NCBI GenBank assembly: GCA_013398175.1
Contig: VZRZ01001925.1
Coordinates: 2,326,212-2,390,211 of the forward strand
Origin: Climacteris rufus
Taxonomy: Eukaryota > Chordata > Aves > Passeriformes > Climacteridae
Length of the DNA stretch: 64,000 nt
Reading direction: 5' to 3'
Each line of letters begins with the position of its first letter. Positions within the stretch are counted from its first letter, which is position 1. Below the pieces are notes generated by a model. It was not told the DNA's origin. It saw nothing but the letters and a program-made list of their open reading frames with translations, and ran no database searches. Below are positions 36,766 through 49,990 of the stretch, piece after piece. Position numbers and translations under genes: made by a program.

Positions 36766-38192
36766 AGTTTAGAGGTGACTGTTCAAAGTTCATCAACAGC
36801 CGCTACATCTGTAAAGACCTAGAATGGAAAAAATAATTTTATTTGGTTAAATAGCATTTATGATTGCAACTCTGGCAGCTGGAATACCTTCATTTTTAAT
36901 TAATTTGACTTAGAAATATGTTGATGGAGGTGAAGAGATGTCCTCCACATGGGTAAAGACGGCTTGCTTGCATTCACTTAGGTGACAAGTGTCCTACATT
37001 GCATTTTTCTGGCTCTGCTTGGGGGAATGTGGATGGTGGGGAATTCTTGAGAGCAGCTACCCTCACATCTGTTCCAACAAGATCAGCAGCAACAGATCCA
37101 CCCACACCTTTCATGTGAATTATATCTGACCCTCAGCCTCCATCAGAATTTGTTTAGGATGAATAAAATCCCCAAAGGAGAAGTAGCAATAATGGCTTTG
37201 AATGATGGTGGGAACAGCCTAAATTGCTACCACAGTTTGGAAGGGTGCAATATGGTTTTAGCTGTAAAACTGCTTTTCATTGCTTTGATAGGATAAAGGG
37301 GCCTTAAGGTAAATACAGTTGTAACTTATGCCTGCCCAAGGGCTGATTTGCATTCAAAATGGTGTAAATAAGCTGGTTTGGGTGATTGACAAGCCAGTTT
37401 CTACACAGTGGAGAGCACTGTGTAATTTGTGTACATTCATCTCTCCAACCACAGCTGTCCTCCAGTTTGGCAGTGTCCCTTTAGGGGCCACTCTGAGCCA
37501 GGAATGGTCAGACTAAACCCCAGAAACACAGAGCCTGGGCACAGGGGAAGGGCAAGGATGAGAGCAGTGAGCTAAGTATACACCACGGGAAAAAATGCAA
37601 ACCTCACAGCAGGCATTCCCACTGGGTTTTCACTAGATGTGGTGCTGTGTCCAGCACATCCGCTGCACTTCCCATCACGGCTCGCCTCCCTCATACAGGG
37701 CATTGTTAGCAGGGCCATGACTCAAAGGGAGGTGAAGCCACACAAGGGTTCATCCAGAGACCAGCAGGAATTAGTGAAAGCAGGGGGAACTGGCAAACCC
37801 AGACCCGGTGGGCAAGCCAAGATCACTTTCTGTGGGGTCAGACTCTATAGAAATCTCAGGACTCCTTTCTATAGCAAGACTGGCCTTTTTCCACAGCCAC
37901 TCTTCACACATCCCTGTTTTCCACCTGGCTGTGCTGTGGGAAGGCTGCTGGAAGGTGTGAGTGCAGTCTGTTTAGCAGCACCCCCTCGTACCTTTCCCAA
38001 GATGGGGCAGAAGGCTCCCAGATGGCAGAGCTGGCTGAAAGGACAAAATCAAGTTCAGCCATGTGCCATGTGCAGTTCCTCAGAGGCTTTAAGACTGGAA
38101 GACACCCTCCAAAATACCCTAATTGAAACGTAATTTCAAATGGCAGGGAAAAATTTCAGCTTTTATGATTTTTTTTAAGAGAGAAAAGGTGA
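36766..38192. other. Anonymous non-coding sequence
   Basis: It contains the 164-codon plus frame 37639-38133 (Pro/Arg/Gln-rich, moderately GC-rich). There is no signal peptide, no domain, no acceptor/donor context I would trust, and no neighbour to join. Probably chance. Confidence 0.5.
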
Positions 38193-38242
<50 letters not shown>

Positions 38243-38293
38243 CTATCCATGCATCCATCCATCTCCATAGATATATAGATATAGATGCATGTA
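38193..38293. repeat. (CTAT)n microsatellite with CATC/GATA flank
   Basis: Twelve perfect CTAT units (38193-38240), then a degenerate catccatccatc stretch, then atagatatatagatatagatg (38267-38287), which is roughly complementary to the CTAT array. The locus is probably polymorphic and could extrude a hairpin or cruciform. Confidence 0.95.
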
Positions 38294-39730
38294 TGGATAT
38301 ATTTTGTGAACACATCAAAGATTCAACTAACCAGCTGTTGCAGAACCTGCAGCTCCAAGGAGAAGTGTAGGCTGTGGGAGTGGTGCCTAGCTCAGACCTG
38401 CTGGGATGAGCAAAGCAAAGCAGAAGAAGGTCAGAGTTGCAGGGAAATGCTGTCAGGGAAGGGGGCAGACAAGGATGGGCCATTGATCCTGCCAGTTCTA
38501 GTCTATGCCCTGCTCTGTCCCTGGGGAAAAGCAGGTGGATGTTATCCCACTCAGGTCAAATTGCAAGGTACAACCAATCCCAAAGACAGCCCACATCTCA
38601 GGGCTGTACCTGCTCAGTGCCTGCCTTTGAAATGCTGAGTCAGTCCTGCTGCTGTAGGAGTGTGAACGTTCATGACAAAGAAAAGCAAAGTCACAGAGCT
38701 GTTAGACTCCCACTGCGTTATCAGTGTGGACGTATCCTTCCTGCCTGGATGCTGCCAGCTGGCAGAGCTCCATCCCTCAGGGATGGCTTTGCAATTATGC
38801 AATAGGTGTATTTGCCTGCTGGCCCGGCTGAAAGCTGCTCAGACAGTCATTGACCAAGACAGGAAGAGCCAAACTGTGTCTCTGAGGTAGAGCCCTTGGT
38901 GATAATTCCCACTGATTTTGTGCTAACTGTTCCAAGTTTTCAATATCTTATAAAAAAAAAATGAAACAAGAAAGGACTCCCAGGATAAATAGATGGATGG
39001 AAATCCAATATGCCAAAGGTCCTGCTGACATTTAAAATGCTACATAATATAACCCAAATATTCATACTTAGGGTGACAAATGTGCATATGATGACAGCTG
39101 CAATGAAAGGGGGCAGTGACCAACACTGTCCCCATGACATTGGAGATCTAGATTGTATCAAGAGCAATTCCAGTTCAGCCCACTTTCAAGTGGACAAGAG
39201 TTTTCTCTTTTCAGCCTTTTCTAAAACCCCTTATCTCCTGAAATCAAGTCATTGCAAGAGACACTTCTGAAAGGCACAGAAGCCTTTATTGCCTTGAGAA
39301 TGCAGCTTGAAATTTGACTTTGGGTACAGACTGAGTCAGTTCACTCCTGCCACTGCCCAGGGTAGCAGGGTGCTGGCCTTCCACTGCCTTGACCAGCTAG
39401 AGCACTGGAGGGGTTTCTTCCAAGATCCACCCTTTGGTCTTTTCATCTTGCATTGGTAGTTCAGGGTGGATGTGGCTTGATGATCAAGCCTCTCTGCCTG
39501 CTTGGTGCTGGATCTTGGTCAAATTGTTGATGTCTCCACAATTCAAACTGGGAAAGCCCCTCCATTAATTGATAGCATTAGTAGTTTCCAAACTAAGAAC
39601 TTCTTGGAGGTTAATGACACCACATGCTGTGGTCAGAGAAGGTCCTTCTATCATTTGTCTGTTGAGCAATTACTGTATTTAGTTTTCCAAGCTTTTAATC
39701 TTTTTAATCTTGCACCGAGGTTGATTTTCT
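38294..39730. other. Anonymous non-coding sequence
   Basis: Overlapping frames of 117 and 122 codons (38285-38638, 38437-38805, plus) read the same DNA in different phases, which argues against either being real. No repeat recognised apart from a nine-A run near 38952-38961. Confidence 0.5.
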
Positions 39731-39731
39731 G

Positions 39732-39795
39732 CTGCTGAAGTCAATGACAGTTTTGTGATGGACTTGAATGAAGCCTGGGTCAGGACCAGAATTAA
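39732..39795. repeat. Ancient amniote dispersed repeat fragment
   Basis: tgctgaagtcaatgacagtt, then gacttgaatgaagcctgggt and caggacc, matches the family 'TGAAGTCAATGGCAAAACT...GACTTCAATGGGAGCAGGATCAGGCCC' with changes. Both half-palindromes are recognisable. Confidence 0.4.
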
Positions 39796-42700
39796 CTTCA
39801 GATCAAGGGTCTGATAATGTTCTAACAGATAAAAAACATGAATGGAAAAGAGAAGAACTGGTGGGTTGGCTGGACGTTTCCTAAACAAGTTTGTTTTATG
39901 CTTCTGAAATTGAAAAAATTTTACTTTGTATGAACCATAAGTCATTTTCCCATTTGGATATGTAAAATTGATTAGTCCTTAAAAACAGATTCAAAATTGA
40001 ACACAGAGTTCTCCCTCCATTCATAATAAATCCATCTTTACTATAAGTGAAGTGATGGGGAAGGCAATCACCCAGTGTCCATTTACAGTAGTTCAGTTCC
40101 TAACCTATCAGTGAGAACTTGAGAGTTTAAGGTGTAAGACATAACAAAAATTAAAGATATCCTCTTCTCAGATGATTGTTCTGGAGAAGGTAATTACACA
40201 AATACAGTCCAAGCTTATTATGTTTTTCCTTTTTTTTTTTTCCTTGTTCTATCTTCCCTCCTCCTCTTCCTTTTTACAGTACCATGTTTCCTACACATGT
40301 TCAGTGAAGCTGAAAATGATATTTTGATAATGGGCACACAATGAACATGTAAGAGGACCAGTTGACAATGTGAGACTTTGTTAAGGAAAAGAGGATACAA
40401 TGAATAGCTATAATTGGAGTCATTAATGAAAGGACTGCTTTTTTTTTTTCCTGAGGAAAGCTGCATCTTAATGCTTCTCAGGTTTCCTTCTCTATTTATA
40501 CAACACTGTGGAGGTCAAACCTAAAGTTAGGTCTTTCCTGGTGATGTGTAATGAAACTTTGGTCACTCAAGAATTTGTTGAGCACTTTTTAGCCGACGTG
40601 TATTCTGTCTGAGAGAGATTCTGCCTTGCTTTTTATAGGTGTTCTCCTGATTCTACAACTTGCAAATGAAAAATTAAATAAAACTATTAAAAATGCTGAT
40701 ATAATTTGTATTCCAGTAATATCTAGGAATCTTGGTCTGGGACAGTGCTGTGGGAAGAGCTGTATAAACACATAAATACATATAATTCCCCTCTCCAGAA
40801 GTTTGCAATTTGTTTCTTATAAAACTGTTTTAAACTTTAAAGTGGCACAAAAGCAGTTTATCCTCATGATTTCAAGAGAGGTGCTCTCATGACAACTCAC
40901 CTGAAAAGTTAGAGTGTCATTTCAGTTAAACAAAAATCCAGTGGTTTTCATTCCAATCGTTTGTCAGAGCTGGCTTTACCCTTGGTTATGACAGATTTTC
41001 CTAAGGGCAAGAGGAGCAGCAAACCCAGGTCTTCACTGCTCCCTGTTCCCATCTCAGCCCCTCCTATGGCAGGGACATCCTGGCACCCCTTGACTTGGGA
41101 ACTGTTACTATTGGGGTGGCAAAATCCATCTCCAGCCACGTTTCTGAGAAACCTTGAGGTTTATGGGAAGGTTGGTGCCTTGATTTTCTGTACTCTCCCC
41201 TCTCATATTCAGTAGCTGTGTTAAACTCTTGCCCAAGCATCTCTGAAGTGGATACACAGGGTGTTTCTGTGGCTATGAGGAGGAACCATACCATGAAGTC
41301 AGTAAGTATTAATTTCCCTGCTGACTGTGAGCCTGGAGAGCAGGTGCAGGGCAAAGAAAGGAAGAGAGGGAAAGTTTTCTCCTTAAGCAGCAACAAAGTA
41401 GTAACATTTTGCCTTATTGCTGAATTGTTTTTCACTAGAATAGCCTGGAAAGGAAACCCATGCTTCAATACCTCCATTTCCTTAATGACAGAGAAATCCT
41501 GAGATGAGTTATTCAGTGTCCACATCCTTCCTGTTGTATGCATCCTGTCCACAGCAAAGGAGCCTTCTTAATGAAACAAGTATTTTATTTTGTATTTTTT
41601 CTTGTTGCCTTTTTCCTTCTGTGCTGCATGTTGTAACTCACCTTTTCTCTCTTCCCAGACAGGAAGAGGAGGAGGTACACCTGGTTCCACAGCCCATTAA
41701 GTTCAGAAATGCCATTCCTGAGGGCCAGCACCCTGTGGCTTAAAGATTTAGCATCTGGTTTGCCAGTGTGGGACGTTTGAGATTAAGCTGATAAACTCTT
41801 CAGGTCAGGGGCACTGAAGTTGAGATTTCCATACTGCCATTTCTATTGAGGAGAATGAACCAAACTCCAGTCTTAGTTTCCCCATGGTAAGTAAAGACTC
41901 AAACCTACTTTCTCCAGAGGAGGTTTGCTGCTGTAGCAGTGTTGTGCTACTGTTCCCTATAACCACATTTTCCCCCCAGTTTCTTTTTCCATAATTATTT
42001 AATGTCACCCATATTGTGACAGAAACTCCCTATGTTGACACAATAGCAGTAAAGACAGCATACAGATTACAGAGAAGGAAAAACAATTTATATTTTTATT
42101 TTAAATATGATAGATATGAGATGATTTCCACACTCAAACAGAAGGCCCTGGCTGTCTAAAGAGCAGAGTGGTCAAGGTCTTCTAACAAGTTCACCCATTG
42201 CATGTAATTAAATATCTCCAGAAGATGAGAACAGTTACGAGAACCAATAATCACATGAATAGAGAAGAGATGCTGACAAAAACCCCAACTTGCTGATCTT
42301 CAATAAGCAGGATTTTTCTTATTTTTAATGTAATGCCATATTACCACATATGGTTACACATGCAGTGTTGGGAAGCTATCTCTGAACACAGCTCTTTTAC
42401 AAGCTTTTAATAACACCAGATGTCTGTGTGGTGAGAGGGAGGAAGGGACTGCAATGGAACTGGGAATTGGACCCTGTGGACTACTTGAGCCCCAAAGCTG
42501 TAAAAAGTCTCTTCCTTTCGTACAACACCACCTGTATTATTAACTGGCATCTAGAAATAGAAGATGCTCTGGGTTTTTAGAAATCATAATTCCCTAGCCA
42601 TCTGTTTGATGGAGGCTAACATCATGATACTGCTGCTTCTGCCACCCTGAGTGTTGAGCCATTACACAAATAATATAACACTCTGCTTTCTGTTGCTATT

Positions 42701-42905
42701 GGTCTTTTTCTCTAAAATAGCCAAACATGAGTATTTTGTTGTTACAGCTCAGCAAAAGACACCAGATGGGCTTGAGAGACAGAATGCAGATTTATTCTCA
42801 TGATCTCACAAAAGTGGGGGCAGAAACCATGTCCAGCTGTAGGGATATTGTCACACAGGTCAGTGGTGGGATAGAGAAGATCTCTGTGCTTCAGTGTAGT
42901 CAAAA
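39796..42905. other. Anonymous non-coding sequence
   Basis: It contains a 162-codon minus frame (41064-41552) with no recognised domain. T-rich runs lie at 40223-40241 and 40438-40450. No gene or transposon identified. Confidence 0.55.
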
Positions 42906-43014
42906 TTAATCCGTACATTTTCATAATAATACACATTATGCATATATGTGTATAAGTATACACATACACACACATAAATATATACACAACATAATTATGT
43001 ATTTATAATATAAT
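42906..43014. repeat. AT/CA low-complexity tract
   Basis: Degenerate alternating TA and CA words (catatatgtgtataagtata, cacatacacacacataaata, ataattatgtatttataata). A decayed compound microsatellite. The 81-codon minus frame here reads as Tyr/Thr/His-rich because of it. Confidence 0.8.
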
Positions 43015-45370
43015 TTGACTCCAAAGTGAAGCTATACTGTGAATAACCCTGACTTCCTACCTGTTGTGTGGAACTTGATGCTGAAGGTTGAATAGTCAGA
43101 CATGGCACAGACTGTGAAACACAATCACAGCATGGCAGTAAAAGCCAAACCACTCTCTTCACTATTGTCTGTTCCAGGAGGGCTGGTAACATCCAAAATC
43201 ACCTGTGCAGGCACTTCCACTCTTCTCAGGAAAGCATCTTTCCCTGTCTAACCATGGGAGCTGGAATGTGGCCTCTTGCAGAGAAGTGGTTTACCAAGAG
43301 ATGTTCATTTTGACAACGTTTCTGAGGCTGGTATCCCAAAGTGAGGGAGTGTGTTGGCCTGGAGGATCTGCCACTGCTGGACCCTATTTCCACACAAAAT
43401 TGAGTTATCTTGCAGATTTAACAGCTTTCAATGTGGAGTTTTTAAAGACGTCTTTGACAGTTATTCCTTTTCCTTTCATGGTTGTTGAAGGGGATGGGGA
43501 AGAAAACTCTTTTTAGATGTATTCTAAAATCTCAGCCTCTGTATTCAACAACAGGAACCATATTCATTCATTTATTGGTTCTCTCACTGCTGTGGCTTTT
43601 ATATGACAGAAACAGCACAAACTCTAACAGGGTGTTCTGGTCATGTAAAGACAGGATACTTAAGTATTTTTAACTGCATCCTAAAAGACCACAGAATCAG
43701 AATCAGCCAAGGTGAGAAGAGATTCTTGCCATGCCACCAAGCAGTTGAGCTGGGACCCTAGTGATGGGAAAAGAATGTGAGTCAGAGCATCTGCCCCCTG
43801 AATCATCCCGGTAAGAGCCAGTCTCCCTTTACCCACTGTGCTGGGAGCCCACAACACTCATAACTGAGGCCTTGTCAAGATGTACAGAGTAAAACGTAAG
43901 TCTCCCAGAACTTACTCCCTTCCCCAGTGGCACCTGGCTGGTGGCAAGTGTTTGACAGGGAAAAGTGTCTTCCAAGAATGGGGCAGAGCAGCTCAGCTGT
44001 CAGAGCTATTCTCTATCCAGAGGGATTCTCATGCTGATCAGTAAGCTGATTTTAGTACCAAAAGACTGTGAAAGTGGTTGAATTTTCTTTATGCTTTCCT
44101 TTGCTCTCTACTAGAGGTTGAATTCCTGGCAACCTGATGCCCATGTGAGGGGAAAACATGGGAGGACACAGCTGTGACCAGGATGGTGGGACAGGGTGTG
44201 GCTGCACCATGTGGTGCACCACAGCAAAGGGACTCTGCTCACCTCTCCTGGTAAACTCCATCTGTGTAAGGAGGAATGTTTTCTGTGCACCTCACATTCT
44301 TCTGTCTCATTCTTTGGAGGAGGATGTGGCCTGGAAACCTGTGGTACACCCAGTGTGTGAAAGGGTGTGCACCAGTGCCCCTGTGTGAGTCACAGGGTAA
44401 AATGCTGTCAGCAGCAGTGCACAACAGATGCTGCACTGTTCAGCTGTGGTCCACCAGAAGGTGAAAGGTGGAAAAGTACCATAAGCCCTTAAGTGTGCTC
44501 ACTCTCCTCAGTGGGTTTGTATGTGCCTTCCAGTGGGCTGCCACAGCCTGCCAGGCCATCTGTTTATCACACACTCTCTCCCTGCATTCAGAATCACCCT
44601 CCTAATCCATTAGCGGCTTGGGTTTACTTCCTTAGAAGGGTTTTGAGGCCCATAAAATAAAGAATCACTGACAAACACTAAACTGGAAACTGGTTTCTCA
44701 AAGTTTTTAAAGTCTGTAGACCCATTCTTTCCGTTTCAGACAAATATTTTGTTGCTGCTTGGGAAACCAGTGCTCAGGATGTTAGGGGCTTTCTGGGTGA
44801 AGGACAAAGCACAACGTCAGAGCTGCTCTAGGATGTGGATGGAAATTGGCTGGTGCAAGCCATGTGTAAAGTACATGCACAAAGCTTTCCTATGGGGACA
44901 GGCAGGGCTGAGTTAGGATGTATGGAAACACTAATGGATATGTGCTTCCTCCTTCACTTCTTCGTGAGTTGCTGCCCACTACTAGGACCAGATTGTTGTT
45001 TCCTTCTCCCTGAACTTAGTTTGAAAGGGGAATAAACTAATGCAGAACAGTAAAAGCACATGGGGGTAGAACAGGGACATCCTCAACCCTCTCATAGATC
45101 CATCATGTGCCTTTTGGAGCCAATGGATTTTTTGGCCCACTGGAGATTTGAATTTTTGCTCTTGTGCTCTGCCTTGCTGTTAAGGTTCAAAAAGCAGGTG
45201 CCTTTGGGAGCCACTACTTTTGGGGAGGGAAAATAAAAAAAAAGAAGTATGATAAGGACACTTCTGCAATTTTTCAGATTGTACGCTTTTTATCCCCCTG
45301 CACAGTTTGTAAACAACAGGTTATAAAATACAGAACAGCAGTCCTCAGAGGTAATAAATAGAATATGGAT
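43015..45370. other. Anonymous non-coding sequence
   Basis: 43688-43725 (accacagaatcagaatcagc, then caaggtgagaagagatt) weakly resembles a reversed CR1 3' terminus. 44690-44735 recalls a hAT-type end. Both are below what I would annotate. Frames at 44158-44464 overlap on both strands and are chance. Confidence 0.45.
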
Positions 45371-45425
45371 TAGATCCAACATTTTAAGAAAAGATAGTCC
45401 TACTCACTGCAATGGAGAAAAACAA
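45371..45425. repeat. Possible ancient dispersed repeat fragment
   Basis: gatagtcctactcactgcaatgga resembles the 'GTAGTCCTACTCACA...CCATTGACTTCAATGG' amniote motif. Weak. Confidence 0.25.
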
Positions 45426-48400
45426 TGCCAAGATGAGATACAAATAGCTGTAATAATTTCTGTGTTTTTAAGGCTTTAGCAGAGAATAGTCATAAATCAG
45501 GCCTTGAAAATGTCAGTGCTTTTACCCACAGAAAACTATTCTGCAGCAGCAAGTAGGGCTGAGGGCAGATCACACAGCCAGGCTTTGGTTTATAAAGTGA
45601 CTGTCAAGTTGGAGTTTACATCCTCTTACACAAACCATCTGCAATCACATCTTCTCCAGTCTGTCTCTCTGCTCTGTGTTGAAGGAAGCACAGTACAGAA
45701 ATAGTGTGACTTATCCCTGTTGTGTGGAGAGGCTCCACCTGCCACTTTGTCTTGTTCTCTCTGATCCTATCTGCTTATCCTGGCTTGAGATGAAGGCTCA
45801 TCCTCAGCTGTGTATTCCTGAGAGCTGATGCTCAGGTTGACATCTAAGGGAGGAGACAGCTTTGATTCTTCATCTCTACAGCTGGTTTAGTCATTTCCAC
45901 CACTGCAGAATGGACGTGAATGGCCACTCAGGCAGAGCAGTGAATGGTTACACAAGGTGCCCTGGCAGTGGGCAACGAGACATTGGGAGTATTGATTTAG
46001 CAGGCCATGAGTGCATTTTCATTGTTTCTTTTAGAAATGTTCACTAAGTTTGGTGCCAAGAGCAAAGATAAACAAATTTATCATCCAGTGGTGGAAGGGG
46101 AAAAAATTCACCACTGTGAAAATTCAGTTCTACAGGCTTTTCTAGTGCTAAACATAAAGGGATAAAGGAAACAATATTCATTTTCTTCCTTGCTATGGTA
46201 GTGGACATATATTAGCTACTGGAAGCCTCAAAGCACTACTTAAGGGATTACAAACTCTGTACATGAAGCTCAGCAGTCACTAAACTATTGCCACCTCTAG
46301 GCTGCAGTCAGGCAGTCATTAACATCGCCTTGAATACTGATTGGGGTTTTCTGGTAATTATTTTAAATTGAAAAATGACAGTTGATGGAAGTCACACCTG
46401 AATGTTTTGCTTTGGAGGAAGAAGTGAATTAAAGAGGAATATTTTCCTCTCAATTTTACTGTGATTTATACTTAGTAAGTAAACATTCTGAAAATAAGAA
46501 TATTATAAATCTACACAGAAAAATGTATGTAAAAGGAAGTCTCAGAAAAATTACTTCATTGATATGTTCTGAATATTTTTAAGGTTCAGGCTTCTACTTT
46601 TCACTCAGTATTAGGATGGGAAAATTCTAAACTGAGAAGTGCTTGTGGCTAGGAAAAACTGTTTCCTGCCCACCTCTCTTGGCAAACCACTATGTTTCTG
46701 TTTGCTGCTAAAACTTGCAAAAGCAACAGGCAATGACTGGATCAGAGTTGATCTTCCAGTGAGTGAGAAATCCTCCCAGGATGTAGATTTGTTCAGTAGC
46801 ATGTTCACAGCCATGGGAATGTTTTGAAAGGTGAGGTTTCTGTAATAACTCCTGTGGGTTCTTCTCTGTGGGAAGGTAAGGGAGGGATAGACATGCCCTC
46901 TAAATCCCTTTCCACATTTTTGTTTTCTCTTCTGCAGGAAGAAAACATTTGTCTGACTGATTTTCAAATGGGAAATAAATGGCTGCTCTGTTGCAGCCAC
47001 AAGATGTGGCTGTGGAGACCTGCAGCACACGGGGGTTTCAGGTACTCTCCACCTCCCATGGTGTCTTGGGTCTGTCTTTACTTTCTTCCCCTATGAAAGA
47101 GAAGGACTCCTAAAAAAAATTAAAATCCAAAACCATACCAAAGCACCTTTTCTGACAAAGTTTAGAGAATCCATGGAAAAGTGTGTTCAGGGGAGGTTAC
47201 CTGAAACCAGAACTCTGTCCCCACTCTCTGCAGGAGAAAGCTGAATTCAGGTGTTTGGATTGAGGCTGTGAAGAGCTCAACAAATTTATTATTTCTAACT
47301 CCAGAGCTACTTTGGAACGAAACCCAAATGTCTCTATTTCTTGCTCTGAAACGACTGAGTGAGGACGATCTTTGCCCTTATCTGGTCCTCACTAGTACAG
47401 CTCCCATATGTTTCACAACTCCCATTAGGAAAAGGTGAGCAAAACCTTGGCTCCTGCCTTGAGGTTTGATGCAGCATCTGCCATCGCAGTGAATAAAGGC
47501 AACGGCCACGGTCATCTTGGGAAAAGAAAAATATCTAAACCTAATAAAAGCAATAATATAGTTCTTTTCAGAGAGGAAGAAACTCTACTGGGGGCAGAGC
47601 AGGAAAGGAAAGATCAACATGGTCCTTTGAGCTCTCTGGTCTCCAAAGAGAGACTGAAGAGACAAGGCTTTTCCCTCTGAGCCAGGAGGTCCTCCTCTTC
47701 TTGAGGAGACCTTTGACCTAATGTCAAACCCCTCCAGAGCCCAATGTGCAGCTATCCAGAGTTCTCATTCCAGGTTTGACACTCAGGTTTTAAGTCATTT
47801 GCACAAGACACAACTCTAACCTGTTCATTTGTAGACCAGGGATGGAAACACACATTTCCTCTGAAGAGGGTGTTCTAAGCCAGTTGGTGTCCTCAGGACA
47901 CTTGGGAGAGGTGGATCTGCACAGCACAGAGAATCCTGGCTGACGAAGGGCTTCCTTCATCAAAGAAAGTGTGACAGCAGCACAGCGACCTGGCTGGCTC
48001 AGGAATCAGGGCTGGTTCCTGTCTGACAGCTGATCTTATCAGCACAGCCCTGCCAGGAGATGAAAGAACTCAAGGCTTTATCGGGTGGTTTAATTCCTCA
48101 TTCCCCAGCACCAGCTCATGTGCACGCCTTTGTTCTTCTCTGCCCCCACAAGTGCAGGAAGGATCAATCCCAGAAATATTTAGAATTAAGAAGGCACTTA
48201 TTTTTTCTCTCTTGCCATCCCAGGCTTTCAGACTGAGGGGAAAGGAAGGAGGGATGCAGGGTGTCAACAACAATAAGCAGGAGGGGAAAAGATGTCTGGC
48301 ACTGGGAGAGTTCAGTCTGGGACAGTTTGATCTCTCCCAGAGCACTCTCAGTGCTTGAAGATCACTGCTTTTGACACGTTTCTCCAGCTGCTGAATGAGA

Positions 48401-49930
48401 GGATTTACTTGGGTGAAATTTAGGCCCGAGGGGGACATGAAAATCATATTCATAATTTGAAGTGACATGTGATTCAGGATTAAAAAGCTGGCTGGCAGAG
48501 AAAAGAGCTGAGGTTATCCTTTTGAGCTGTGCTAATGCAGAAAACTGTGTTTTTAATCCTGTTTTAAAAAGGCCTAGAAGGTTTCCAGCTGGGGCAGTTA
48601 GAATATAAAGGAGCAGTAAAGATGAGGAATCCCTTTTTCAAAAGCAGAGGAAAAAAACCCAAAACAACAACAAAAGATCAAATTCTGCTTTTGTTTTTCT
48701 CTGATAGCAAATGGCTGAAAGCCAATACAGGAGGTTTTTTTTAACTAACCTTCCTTTGTCTGACTCCTTAAAACACCACAAGCAGCAAGAGCAATCAGTG
48801 GGACAAGGCAGAGGTGACTGCTAAAGGTGACACCAGTGTAAAGGGGTGAGATCCTAAGGCCTGGGATTGCAGTTTCCCTCAATTTGTGCATTTCTCTGGG
48901 GGACTGGGTCTCCAGCAGTAGCTTCTCCCTTTCTGTCACTGCCCAGAAACCCCTTGTCCCTTGTACTGAGCACAGAGCAGAAAGGTGCCCCCAATCCCAC
49001 TGGGTTTAGGGCTGTGTAATTAATCTCTGCTCCTTTTCTTGTCACTTTTCCCAAGAGACTCTTAATTGTAGCACAAGAGTGAGCTGACATCTTTGCTTAT
49101 TGTGCTTATTATACTAATTTTAAGGTTCTACTTGATCTTCCTCTATATCCTTATTTATATTTTTGTCTACCATATTAGTTCTCCTTCCATCTATTCTGGT
49201 AATATTTATTTGACTTTGTTCATTAGAGTCATTTTCAGCATTATGTGGCAAGAACCCACTTTTCTGTATAGAGGTTTCAAACATAGTAAATAGAGGTTCA
49301 TATTGCAATCAGCATCTTAAAACATGACATTTTCAAAGTCAGTAAAATGCATCTCTAAGTAATGTGAAGGATGAACAGCAAATTGCACATTTGACAACAT
49401 GTTAGAAATGTGTTTTTTCTGTATTTACCTCAGTAGTTTCTGAACTACTTAGGTTAATTCTGCTGTAGTTTTTCAAAATTGTATTTCACAAGGGAAACTT
49501 CATGGTTAGTTGAAGTATTCTGGTTTGATACACTTGAGTTGATTTGGTTGAGCTTTGTTTTTGGCCTTTCTGTCTTTTATTATTTTACCTAAACTTCATT
49601 TCAAAACATAAATTTGAATGAAATTAAATGAAAAAGCAAAGTTGCTTTGCTCCAAAAACTTTCACATTATGCTCCTGTTTTTCATAGTGGACTTCCATTC
49701 TTTCTTCTTCTCTAAAAAGCCCTTTTAATTGAAATAGAATTTAAAAATAAAATTTAGCACTGACAAAAATAAACTTCTGCCCAGTTCTTTTCAAAGTTTG
49801 TTGCTGGAACACTGGGATGACTCTCATTCAATTTCCCTGTTCCTCAAGGTACAAGGTATTTCCTACTCTTCCTTTCCCTCCTCTGGAAAAGTTCTCATCT
49901 AAGACAAAAAGAAATGATCCAAAGCTAAAA
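45426..49930. other. Anonymous non-coding sequence
   Basis: Largest frames are 139 codons (46611-47030 minus) and 132 codons (48070-48468 minus), neither with a recognised domain. 47800-47860 (aacctgttcatttgtagacc, aggg, atggaaac) has faint MIR resemblance. 46360-46560 and 49100-49800 are AT-rich without structure I can name. Confidence 0.5.
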
Positions 49931-49990
49931 GAAGTCAATGAGAGCTCTTCTATGTATTGACTTCAGGTTTGGAGAAAGCTCTGGATCAAT
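49931..49990. repeat. Ancient amniote dispersed repeat fragment
   Basis: gaagtcaatgagagctcttc, then tattgacttcaggtttggag and ctggatca, gives the paired half-palindromes of the 'CATTGACTTCAATGGGAGC...GGATCA' family, with the terminal ggatca. Confidence 0.45.

Noticed and set aside
37639..38133. 164-codon open frame on the plus strand
   Set aside because: No domain, signal peptide, membrane segment or convincing exon boundary; Pro/Gln/Arg-rich composition follows base content.
41064..41552. 162-codon open frame on the minus strand
   Set aside because: Nothing recognisable in the protein and a 94-codon frame overlaps it on the other strand; treated as chance.
43688..43730. Possible reversed CR1 3' terminus (cacagaatcagaatcagc)
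   Set aside because: The match breaks down after about 35 bases and the expected downstream CR1 wording is missing.
44690..44750. Possible hAT-type transposon end (ttctcaaagtttttaaagtc, tgtagaccc)
   Set aside because: Only one short end resembles the family and no second end or target duplication was found.
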